Assembly: GCF_005768555.2 (NCBI RefSeq) | Contig: NZ_VCHX02000112.1 | Coordinates: 1-48,077 of the forward strand | From: Streptomyces sporangiiformans | GTDB lineage: Bacteria; Actinomycetota; Actinomycetes; Streptomycetales; Streptomycetaceae | Direction of reading: 5' to 3' | Length of the DNA: 48,077 bases | Shown here: positions 17,836-26,808 of the stretch, piece by piece | Position numbering within the stretch: the first letter of the stretch is position 1 | Layout of the letters: each line of letters opens with the position of its first letter | Translations under genes and position numbers: made by a program | The notes under the pieces: generated by a model | Told to the model about the DNA's origin: nothing | Seen by the model: the letters and a program-made list of their open reading frames with translations, nothing else | The model's database searches: none

Positions 17836-18425
17836 GGATAATGCGCCTTCCCAGCCCAAAGGGCTGCGTGGCAAAGGTCCGGCAGCGGCTTCTGGTGAGC
17901 ATTTCGGAATGTCGAACAGCACCACCCCGTGTGGGTCCCCGTGTCCGAAAAACGATGGTCGTAGAACGTTCAAGTTCGTCTACGGTCAGCATTTCGTGCG
18001 TGATTACGGTTGGCAAGGCGTGATCACTCGCAAATTTTTATGCCAATCACCGCATGATTATTGACAGCGAATCGACAGGAATGACGGGGTTGACGGCGTC
18101 GAGGGGTGATGTTCGTGGGGGGTTATGCGGTAAATGGCGAGGTGGCGGGTGCAGTGCACTCTATGCGCATTGAGGTGATCTGTCCCTTTCCATAGCCGCA
18201 TCAAGTGCTTTATTGCTGTTGCTCGTGTAACCAGGTGCTTATTGTTTCGCCGACCCGTGCGGCCGCGTTCGGTTTATCGGACGAGGTTTACCGACGCTTC
18301 TTCCTTGTCGAAATCGAATTTCCGGGTTTAGGGTGACAGGCGCACTCCGGTTCGTGTTACATGCGTGGCCGTCCCCAACTGGTCCCGGACCTGTTCGGTT
18401 CCGGGCGTACCGGAAGTGACCCCCC
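17836..18425. promoter_or_regulatory. 590-bp divergent regulatory region between operon and transporter
   Basis: No convincing gene is present, and base composition is more AT-rich than its surroundings. Several dyads are visible: GAACGTTC inside a GTAGA...TCTAC frame near 17950-17975, GTGATCAC near 18019, TTGGCA/TGCCAA arms flanking it, and GTGCAGTGCAC at 18149-18159. These are candidate operators for the leftward biosynthetic operon and the rightward transporter. No regulator gene lies next to them, so control would be from elsewhere. Confidence 0.5.
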
Positions 18426-19778
18426 ATGCCTGATTCACCGTCCAAGACCGTGCCCGAGACCGTCGGCCCCAGACCGGCCGCGTCACCGCCGCCGGAAGCG
18501 AAGAGCAAGGCGCCGCGGGTCGCCGTGGCGAGCCTGGTCGGCACCACGATCGAGTACTACGACTTCGCCGTGTACGGCACCGCCTCCGCGCTCGTCCTCG
18601 GCCCCGCCTTCTTCCCCTCCGGCAACGCCACCGTCTCCTCCCTGGCGGCGTTCCTCACCTTCGCCGCGGCCTTCCTGGCCCGGCCGCTCGGTGTCGTCCT
18701 GTTCGGGACGATCGGTGACCGGCTGGGCCGCCGGCAGGCCCTGGTGCTCTCCCTTTTACTCATGGGCGTGGCGACGGTGGGCGTCGGGCTGCTGCCGACG
18801 TACGAAACCGCCGGACTCCTCGCTCCCGTGCTGCTGGTGACGCTCCGTCTGCTGCAGGGTGTGAGCATGGGTGGCGAGTGGGGCGGGGCGGTGCTGCTCG
18901 CCACCGAGCACGCGCCGCCCGGACGCCGCGCGCTGTACGCGTCGATCCCGAACGCCGGCCCCTCGCTCGGCTTCCTTCTCTCCACCGCCGTCATCCTGCC
19001 CACCCTCAACATCGCGGGCCGGGACGGTTTCACGAACGGTGCCTGGCGGATCCCGTTCCTGCTCAGCGCCGTGCTCGTGGTGATCGGCCTGTGGGTGCGT
19101 GCGACGGTCTCAGAGTCGCCGGTGTTCAGCCCCGCGGCGCGGCGTACGGCACAGGCGCCGGTGTCCCGCTTTCCGCTCGGCACGCTGGTCAAGGAGTACC
19201 CGGGCCGGCTGCTGCTCGGCATCGGAGCGGCGATCGGCGGCTCGGCCGTCTACTACCTGACGATCGTCTACAGCATCTCGTACGCGCCCAAGGCGCTCGG
19301 GATCCCCCAGAACACGATGCTGACAGCGGCGAGCATCGGTGCGGCGGCCGGAATCGCGGTCACCCTCCCCGTCGCGCATCTGGCCGACCGGATCGGCCGC
19401 CGCCCGCTGATGCTGACGGGAGCTGCCGGCTCCGTCCTGTGGGCCGTACCCATGTACGCCTCCCTGAGCTCACGCAACGCCGTACTGATCACAGGGGCGT
19501 ACACCGTCGGGCTCATGTTGCTCGCGCTCATGTTCTCCCCGGCGGCGGCCTTCCTCGCCGAGCTCTTCCCCGCCCGGCTGCGCTACACCGGTGCCTCCGC
19601 GGCGTTCATCCTGGCCAACACTCTCGGTGGCGGCTTCGCCCCGTCCATCGCCACCTGGCTGAACAGCCAGTGGGATTCACCTCTGGTCCTCGGCTTCTAC
19701 ACCGGCGGCCTCTGCTTGCTGAGCCTCCTGTGCCTGCTGGCCCTGCCGGAGACGCGCGACGACGAGTTCGACATCTGA
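18426..19778 (+). CDS. MHS-family MFS transporter (aromatic/organic acid symporter)
   Basis: A 450-residue, 12-helix metabolite:H+ symporter. Typical signatures are GTTIEYYDFAVYGTASALVL in helix 1, GTIGDRLGRRQALV in the loop 2-3 motif and RLLQGVSMGGEWGGAVLLATEH. This family includes shikimate, benzoate and proline/betaine permeases. It faces the 3,4-AHBA operon across a shared 590-bp region, so a role in uptake or export of a precursor or aromatic acid is plausible but unproven. Codon 111 is TTA (18756-18758), so translation should depend on the bldA tRNA and rise late in development. GGAAG precedes the ATG. Confidence 0.9.
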   Translation: MPDSPSKTVPETVGPRPAASPPPEAKSKAPRVAVASLVGTTIEYYDFAVYGTASALVLGPAFFPSGNATVSSLAAFLTFAAAFLARPLGVVLFGTIGDRLGRRQALVLSLLLMGVATVGVGLLPTYETAGLLAPVLLVTLRLLQGVSMGGEWGGAVLLATEHAPPGRRALYASIPNAGPSLGFLLSTAVILPTLNIAGRDGFTNGAWRIPFLLSAVLVVIGLWVRATVSESPVFSPAARRTAQAPVSRFPLGTLVKEYPGRLLLGIGAAIGGSAVYYLTIVYSISYAPKALGIPQNTMLTAASIGAAAGIAVTLPVAHLADRIGRRPLMLTGAAGSVLWAVPMYASLSSRNAVLITGAYTVGLMLLALMFSPAAAFLAELFPARLRYTGASAAFILANTLGGGFAPSIATWLNSQWDSPLVLGFYTGGLCLLSLLCLLALPETRDDEFDI

Positions 19779-19848
19779 GGGGTCGTGACCAGGCGGTTCG
19801 TGACCAGCAGGTCACGCGCCGGGTCGGCATCCCTACCGAGGTCCGTGG

Positions 19849-20733
19849 CTACTCGTCCGCGAAGATCTCGTCGGCGGAGGGGGCGGTGACGGCACGCCGG
19901 AGCCAGTGGCGCAGGGTCTCGGGGTCGCCGCAGCGGGTGATGCGTTCGCGGGCCTCCTCGGGGACGTCGATGCCACGCTCCACCAGGACGGCCAGGACGT
20001 CCTCAGCGGCTCGTCGCGCCTCGCCCTCCGCCCGGCCTTCGTCGCGGAGTTCTTCGGAAAGGGGCGACTTGTAGAAAGAGAGGTCCACGGCCACCAGTTT
20101 CCTCCACAGTTCTGCGGCTGGGTGCTTGCCCATGCCTTGTGCGATGAGCTCGATGATCGGGTTGGCGAGGGCCGCGGATGTGTCCCGCAGCACGTTGGTC
20201 ATTGCTTTGAGTATGGCCTCGACGCTCGGATTCGTGGCGTGGGTGATTGCTGACAGTGTGGCGAGGGCGAGGTCCTTGTGGACCTCGGCTGGGTCGGTGA
20301 TCACCGGCATGTTGTGCGGGCCCGCGACCAGCGGGCGCAGGGTGAGCAGAGGCCACTGGGGAGGGCCGAAGAGGACTGGTCGCGCTGCCCATTCGGCGGT
20401 CGCGCGGTCCTGGCAGACGACCAGCAGCATCGGCTGCAGCCGGTACTTCGTGAGCAGGTACGACGCGTAGTACGCCCAGCTCGCCGGCTTGTCCGGGTCC
20501 TTCTTGCCCTGGGCCTCGACGGCGAGGAGAAGCGGCTCGTCGTCCTCCGTCTCCAGCCGCAGCAGCGTGTCGACGCGGCGTTCGAGCGGGCGGGTCTCGG
20601 TGAGGTCGGTCGGCAGGATGGTGACCGAGGTGGGCCGGGCGAAGTCGACGCCCAGCGCCTCGGAGACCCGGGAGAAGAGGTCCGGGTAATCCTGGAAGAT
20701 GCGGTGCATCGCCTCGTGGGGCGAGCTGACCAT
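19849..20733 (-). CDS. Rpn-like PD-(D/E)XK nuclease-fold protein
   Basis: A 294-residue protein of a family common in Streptomyces accessory regions. The segment RRVDTLLRLE...LLLAVEAQGKKDPDK matches the Asp ... Glu-x-Gln/Lys spacing of PD-(D/E)XK nucleases such as the YhgA/Rpn recombination-promoting group. A C-terminal Glu/Arg-rich helix (LRDEGRAEGEARRAAEDVLA) is also typical. The ATG at 20733 has AGGAA 7 nt upstream; an earlier start would add 30 unrelated residues. No terminal inverted repeats flank it, so it is not evidently a live transposon. Its biological role is unknown. Confidence 0.75.
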   Translation of the reverse strand: MVSSPHEAMHRIFQDYPDLFSRVSEALGVDFARPTSVTILPTDLTETRPLERRVDTLLRLETEDDEPLLLAVEAQGKKDPDKPASWAYYASYLLTKYRLQPMLLVVCQDRATAEWAARPVLFGPPQWPLLTLRPLVAGPHNMPVITDPAEVHKDLALATLSAITHATNPSVEAILKAMTNVLRDTSAALANPIIELIAQGMGKHPAAELWRKLVAVDLSFYKSPLSEELRDEGRAEGEARRAAEDVLAVLVERGIDVPEEARERITRCGDPETLRHWLRRAVTAPSADEIFADE

Positions 20734-20851
20734 GTGGGTTCCTGTGAGGGTGAAGTAGTACGGAAAGGCATTGCCCCTGGCACATGCCAAAACGGATGTT
20801 GTGGTAAGCGTAGGGCGCAACACGGCCTGTTCGAGGCCCAGTTGACGACGT

Positions 20852-21808
20852 TCACCCGGATGGGTGAGCGCGGCGTGAGTCGGTCTCCCATGGACGCCGA
20901 GCCCCGGTCGGCTTCGTCAGGCAGTCGTGGTGCGGGGTTGCCGCAGCTCGCAGCAGTCGCGGCAGCGGCCGGGTTCGGGTGCGCGGAAGGCACGGTCGCA
21001 GCTGTCGCAGTTGCGGAGCGGGTGCCTGGCGGGTGGGGGGGGATTCGGGGGCCCGGTACGGCGGCAGGGGCGGGAGCTGGGCCGTGAGGCGGTGGGCCAG
21101 GAGGGCGGCCGGGCGGCGCAGGTCCTCGGGTGGCAGGTCGGTGGTCAGGGCGTGGCGTACGGCGGTGGGGGTGAGGTCGCGCTCCAGCCAGGCGGCGACT
21201 CCGGGGGCGAGGTGTTCCGCGTCGGTGGCGGAGAGGAGAAGGCGGGGGTCTTCGCGGCGGAGGCCCGCGAGGACGTCGATGGCCGTCTGGAGGAGGGCCG
21301 GGGAGGCGTACGCGGGCTTCGGTACGGCGGGAAGGGCGCGGCGTGAGGGCTTCTGCTGCGGTGTCGCTGCCCGGCGGGCCGCGGGTTTGGGAGCCTCTGC
21401 CGTGCTGCTGTGGCGGCCCGGCTGGTTGCAGGAGACGGTGCGGGTGACGATGCGGCCGCTCTCCGTGCGTTCGCGGGTGCGGCGCAGGTAGCCGTGGGTC
21501 TCCAGCTCGCGCAGGGCGGCGGCGATACGGGTCGGGCCCTCCGGGAAGCGGGCGGCAAGAGTCTTGATGTCGGCGCGGGCGCCGGTGGGGAGCGACTGGA
21601 TGTGGACGGCGAGTCCGGTGGCCAGCCCGGACAGCTCCGGGTGCTGGGCGAGGTGGTTGCCGATCACTGTGAAGCGGGTGGTGTGGCGGGAGTTGTCGTG
21701 GGTGACGCCGCCCGGGTGGGTGTTCGCGTGAGCGTTCCGGCGCGGGTGGTTTTTGCCCGTGGGACGGGCCTGTGCGTGCGGGTGCACGCTAGGGTTCTGC
21801 GTATCCAT
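20852..21808 (-). CDS. HTH domain protein, C-terminus frameshifted at a G-run
   Basis: An actinobacterial winged-helix protein. Residues about 45-110 form a MarR/Rep-like HTH (ADIKTLAARFPEGPTRIAAAL, then ELETHGYLRRTRE). As sequenced, the frame runs to 20852 with a Pro/Arg-rich end lacking any fold. In the alternative frame after the run of eight G at 21035-21042 the sequence reads LRNCDSCDRAFRAPEPGRCR followed by DCCELRQ and a stop at 20917. That is the conserved zinc-ribbon end of this family. Removing one base of the run restores it. The gene is therefore frameshifted, by mutation, slippage or sequencing error. The start at 21808 is uncertain, since its AAGGAAG is 14 nt away. Confidence 0.65.
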   Translation of the reverse strand: MDTQNPSVHPHAQARPTGKNHPRRNAHANTHPGGVTHDNSRHTTRFTVIGNHLAQHPELSGLATGLAVHIQSLPTGARADIKTLAARFPEGPTRIAAALRELETHGYLRRTRERTESGRIVTRTVSCNQPGRHSSTAEAPKPAARRAATPQQKPSRRALPAVPKPAYASPALLQTAIDVLAGLRREDPRLLLSATDAEHLAPGVAAWLERDLTPTAVRHALTTDLPPEDLRRPAALLAHRLTAQLPPLPPYRAPESPPTRQAPAPQLRQLRPCLPRTRTRPLPRLLRAAATPHHDCLTKPTGARRPWETDSRRAHPSG

Positions 21809-21953
21809 CAGGAAGCGGCTTTCTTCCTTGGTGGTCAGGCCCTCGCATTGGGATTGCAGTCCCGGCGGGGGCCGTCGCATGTCTGCGGTTGTGTGGTGTC
21901 GCGCTGAGCGTAGAGCAGTCAACCTGTCCCGAAGCCAGCCGAGTTGGTGATGT

Positions 21954-21969
21954 TCACTCGCCCGAGTGA
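21954..21969. promoter_or_regulatory. TCACTCG-CC-CGAGTGA dyad upstream of HTH gene
   Basis: A perfect 7-bp inverted repeat with 2-nt centre lies 146 bp upstream of the HTH gene start. The half-sites resemble BldD half-sites (TNACNC / GNGTNA), but the spacing is wider than the usual single base. The rest of 21809-22147 shows no gene. Confidence 0.35.
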
Positions 21970-22147
21970 GCGGGCGCCGTGGGCGGGAGGGGTGGGGCTT
22001 GGTGAGGTTGCTTTCCCTCTCGTGGTTCTTTGGGAAGAGCGCCAGGCCCACCGGAACACACGGCGTCAGGCTCCGGTGAGTCCCCGCACCGGACCGGTTG
22101 TCCGACGCTGTTGGCCAATCCTCCTCTGCCAGGGCACCAGCCGCGAA

Positions 22148-22182
22148 AAGCGTGAACACTTTCCGGGAAAGTGTTCACGCTT
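22148..22182. terminator. 35-bp perfect palindrome downstream of ATPase gene
   Basis: Two 17-bp arms (22148-22164 / 22166-22182) surround a single base. Its position 96 bp beyond the stop of the leftward ATPase gene suits a terminator. The near-absent loop and exact symmetry also suit a protein-binding site or cruciform. Confidence 0.55.
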
Positions 22183-22277
22183 CCGCAGACCCGCGTAAGG
22201 CGGCCCCCTGTCCTGGGCTTGGCTGAGTGTCAGGGTGTCGACCCCCACGCTGGGCGGGGTCCCCTCAATTCATGGAG

Positions 22278-22757
22278 TCATGCGGTCTCCCCGAGCGACT
22301 CGCGGTGCTGGTCGTTCAGGTTTTCGAGATCCCGTGGCAGGTCGAGTTCGGCCCAGATGGTTTTGCGGGGGACGGGGTCCCGTGTGACGCCCCAGCGGTC
22401 GGACAGGGCTTCTACGAGCACGAGGCCGCGTCCTGAGGTCGAGTCGGCGGACGGGAGTCGAAGGCGGGGGAGTTCGTCTCCGCGGGTGTCCGTGACCTCG
22501 ATGCGGAGTACCTCGGTGGTGGCCTGGAGGGCGAGGAGGAAGTCCCGGCCGGGCAGGCGGCCGTGGGTGGCGGCGTTCGCCGTGAGTTCGGCCACCACGT
22601 GCGCGGCTCTGTCGGGGACGCCGTACGGGAGCTCCCAGGTGCGCAGCCATTCCGTGGAGAGGAGCCGGGCGAGACGGGCGCCGCGTGGCGTGGGCGACAG
22701 CAGGACGCTGAAGTGACGGGTGGCGGTGTCGAGTTGGGGGGACTCTTCCTTGTTCAC
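22278..22757 (-). CDS. ATP-binding anti-sigma-like protein (HATPase_c_2)
   Basis: A 159-residue GHKL-fold protein like the RsbW/SpoIIAB kinases abundant in Streptomyces. The N-box reads VVAELTANAATHG, the G1 region is RIEVTDTRGDELPRL and the G2-like loop is STSGRGLVLVEALSDRWGV. It diverges from an XRE/DUF5753 gene and, with the following DUF397 gene, makes the WhiJ/abaA-type trio. In those systems the ATPase may antagonise a sigma or an anti-anti-sigma partner during development. No partner gene is within the window. Confidence 0.88.
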   Translation of the reverse strand: MNKEESPQLDTATRHFSVLLSPTPRGARLARLLSTEWLRTWELPYGVPDRAAHVVAELTANAATHGRLPGRDFLLALQATTEVLRIEVTDTRGDELPRLRLPSADSTSGRGLVLVEALSDRWGVTRDPVPRKTIWAELDLPRDLENLNDQHRESLGETA

Positions 22758-22911
22758 ATCACTGAGCGTGGCCGCGCGTGCTTACCGTGAACAGTGACGA
22801 CGCCGATGCGTACGGTGACTGTCCGGAGCTTGTCCACTGCTGTCCGGGCTGTCGGAACCGGCCGTAGGGATACGGGCGTTGCGGCACGGAGGTACGACGG
22901 AGGGGTGCGGG

Positions 22912-23787
22912 ATGTCGGTGGACGGCGAGGTACGACGGCTCAAGAGCGAGGCGGACGAGCCGGGTTGGGAGGTCGACCCGGACGACGACTGGGGCGTGGC
23001 GGTCGTCGCGACGGTCGGGCGACAGCTGAAGCTCCGGCGGGAGGCGGCCGGCATGCGCGCCGCCGAGTTCGGGGCGGCGGTGGGGTACGGGGAGGACCTC
23101 GTCTACAAGATCGAGGGAGGCAAGCGGATTCCCCGGGCCGAGTATCTGGACAACGCGGACGAGGTGTTGGGGGCGGGTGGGTTGCTCTCGGCGATGAAGG
23201 AGGATGTGGCGAAGGTCCGGTATCCGAAGAAGGTTCGGGATCTGGCGCAGATGGAGGCCAAGGCGGTCGAGATCGGCGTGTACGAGTGCATCAGCGTCAA
23301 CGGCCTGTTGCAGACCCCTGAGCACGCGCGAGCTTTGTTCGAGGTGTGGCAGCCCGCGTATTCGCAGGACGACTTGGAGCGCGTATTGGCTGCTCGCATG
23401 GCCCGGCAGTCCGTCTTCGAGCGATCACCAGCGCCTTCGCTCAGCTTCGTACAGGAAGAGGCGACGCTACGACGCCGTGTTGGAGGCACAATGGTGTGGC
23501 GTCAGCAGCTCGAACGTCTGCTGGAGGTGGGCCGGTTGCGCAACGTCACGCTTCAGGTGATGCCGACGAGCGGCGGAGCTCATCCAGGACTCAGTGGAAG
23601 GATCGAGGTCCTCAAGTTCGCTGACGGAACGGCTGTGGGGCGATCCGAAGGCGCCTACAACGGCCGCCCCACTTCCGATCTTAAGCAGCTCCGCATCCTT
23701 GAGCTGCGGTATGGCACCATCCGGGCTCAGGCTCTTCCACCGGGGGAGTCACTGGCCCTCATTGAGCAACTGCTTGGAGAATCATGA
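22912..23787 (+). CDS. XRE-family regulator with DUF5753 (WhiJ-like)
   Basis: A 291-residue DNA-binding protein. The HTH (residues about 30-85) includes RQLKLRREAAGMRAAEFGAA and GYGEDLVYKIEGGKRIPR. The remaining 190 residues are the DUF5753 domain (YECISVNGLLQTPEHARALF, LSFVQEEATLRRRVGG, LQVMPTSGGAHPGLSG). Relatives such as WhiJ work with a DUF397 partner to repress development until a signal arrives. GGAGG lies 7-11 nt before the chosen ATG. Its stop overlaps the DUF397 start (ATGA, 23784-23787). Confidence 0.92.
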   Translation: MSVDGEVRRLKSEADEPGWEVDPDDDWGVAVVATVGRQLKLRREAAGMRAAEFGAAVGYGEDLVYKIEGGKRIPRAEYLDNADEVLGAGGLLSAMKEDVAKVRYPKKVRDLAQMEAKAVEIGVYECISVNGLLQTPEHARALFEVWQPAYSQDDLERVLAARMARQSVFERSPAPSLSFVQEEATLRRRVGGTMVWRQQLERLLEVGRLRNVTLQVMPTSGGAHPGLSGRIEVLKFADGTAVGRSEGAYNGRPTSDLKQLRILELRYGTIRAQALPPGESLALIEQLLGES

Positions 23788-23996
23788 TCCGCAAGGCTTC
23801 TGCCGGAGACTCCTCCGAGCTGAAGTGGTTCAAGAGCAGCTACAGCAGCGGCCCTGACGGCGACTCCTGCATCGAAGTCGCCAGCGCCCCCGGTACCGTC
23901 CACGTCCGCGACTCCAAGAACATAGGCGGCCCTCAACTCGCTCTGACGCCGGAGGCGTGGGCGGACTTCGTGGCGTATTCCGTCAGGCCTTGGTGA
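23784..23996 (+). CDS. DUF397 domain protein, partner of the WhiJ-like regulator
   Basis: A 70-residue DUF397 protein with the defining core LKWFKSSYSS...GDSCIEVA and VHVRDSKNIGGPQLALTPEAW followed by FVAYS. It is translationally coupled to the XRE gene. Family members act as small partners or antagonists of the cognate HTH protein. Its last 14 bp overlap the 3' end of the convergent MerR gene. Confidence 0.9.
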   Translation: MIRKASAGDSSELKWFKSSYSSGPDGDSCIEVASAPGTVHVRDSKNIGGPQLALTPEAWADFVAYSVRPW

Positions 23997-24813
23997 CCGG
24001 TGCCTGCAGTTCCGTGACCCAGTCCTCGCGGTTCTCGGGGCACTCCAGGTTGATCTCCCGGGGATAGCCGGCCGACCGGTAGCCGTGGCCGTCGATCCAG
24101 CGGGCCAGGGCCTGGGCCGTGGGCAGCACGGTGTCCATCGAGCCGCGGTGGACGATCGTCGCGGCCTGCTCGATGGAGGGTAGATCAAGTACGCGGACAT
24201 CGCCGTCCTGGACAGGACGGACAGTGGCCGAGACCTGCACGGCGGCGTGGACACTGATGGCGCCGCCGCCTTCCGGGGCGTCCTCGTAGTAGGCCACCCC
24301 GGGGCCCGACGGGGTGATACCGGCCGCTTCGAGGCGGCGGAACAACTCCTGGTAGAGAGGTCCGATGACAGGTCCGATGTCCTCCGGCTCGTAACTGGCG
24401 GCGGTCGCGGTCAGTTCCGCCACCCGGACAGTCGGGACCTGCTTGATGACCACGTCGTTCGTGGGCATGCTGCCCTCGCTTTCGATCGACTGGAGCCTTG
24501 CCTCGACCCGGACCAGGCGCGCCGCCGCGGCGGCCATGGTGGCTTCCAGCTCGGCCCGCCGCAGCCGCAGCATGCCGCGCAGTTCCTCGGTGCCGACCCT
24601 CTCGTCCACGATGTCCTGCACCTGCTGGAGGGTGAAGCCGAGCTCTTTGAGCGCGATGACGCGGTTCAGGCGGGTGAGCTGAGCGGCCGAGTAGTACCGG
24701 TAGCCGGTCGTGGGGTCGACATGAGCCGGGCGCAGCAGTCCGGTCGCGTCATAGTGGCGCAGCATCCGGATCGAGACGCGACCGTGCCGGGCGAAGTCTC
24801 CGATGGTGAACAT
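23983..24813 (-). CDS. MerR-family regulator with GyrI-like effector domain
   Basis: A 276-residue regulator. The N-terminal winged helix begins MFTIGDFARHGRVSIRMLRHYDATG and continues with DPTTGYRYYSAAQLTRLNRV, characteristic of the BltR/TipA group. A coiled-coil linker follows (about residues 80-115). From residue 120 a GyrI/SOUL-like effector-binding domain starts (VVIKQVPTVRVAELTATAAS), ending in a WIDGHGYRSAGYPREINLE strand. Such proteins bind hydrophobic ligands and usually activate an efflux gene; none is adjacent. GGAG precedes the start. Confidence 0.9.
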   Translation of the reverse strand: MFTIGDFARHGRVSIRMLRHYDATGLLRPAHVDPTTGYRYYSAAQLTRLNRVIALKELGFTLQQVQDIVDERVGTEELRGMLRLRRAELEATMAAAAARLVRVEARLQSIESEGSMPTNDVVIKQVPTVRVAELTATAASYEPEDIGPVIGPLYQELFRRLEAAGITPSGPGVAYYEDAPEGGGAISVHAAVQVSATVRPVQDGDVRVLDLPSIEQAATIVHRGSMDTVLPTAQALARWIDGHGYRSAGYPREINLECPENREDWVTELQAPVTKA

Positions 24814-24873
24814 GACGTCTCCGAGTTCAGTGCCTGACACCGTGTGAGGGTCAAGGCATCGGCAACGACGCAG

Positions 24874-24909
24874 GGGGCCCGGTCACGTCGTACGACGTCA
24901 CCGGGCCCC
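24874..24909 (-). terminator. metG terminator
   Basis: A near-perfect dyad has 10-bp outer arms (24874-24883 / 24900-24909), a C:C mismatch and a self-complementary 14-bp centre. It starts 20 bp after the metG stop in the direction of transcription. Confidence 0.85.
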
Positions 24910-24929
24910 GTGCACTGAACGTTCGTGAG

Positions 24930-26645
<1,716 letters not shown>

Positions 26646-26733
26646 CGCGGGCTGCTCCCAAGTCGCTACGCGGGGTGACGGTTCTCTGGTGCTTCGACCG
26701 TCTACGAACCTTGAAATCGTAGCCGACTGGTAT

Positions 26734-26777
26734 GGGCCGCCCGCTCCCCGTTTTTCGGGGTGAGAAGCGGGCGGCCC
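26734..26777 (-). terminator. Terminator of the VWA protein gene
   Basis: An 11-bp outer stem (26734-26744 / 26767-26777) plus an inner CCCCG...CGGGG pair around a T-run loop lie 32 bp beyond the stop of the leftward VWA gene. The 163-bp gap to metG holds nothing else. Confidence 0.85.
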
Positions 26778-26808
26778 GGGGTGGAGCGGGAGGTGCTCCT
26801 ACAGGCGC

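Noticed and set aside
17783..18016. 77-residue frame upstream of the GriI-like gene
   Set aside because: It overlaps the real start, has no ribosome site and no recognisable features.
21954..21969. Confident BldD operator call
   Set aside because: Half-sites fit but the spacing is 4 rather than 1 in the middle; kept only as a low-confidence dyad.
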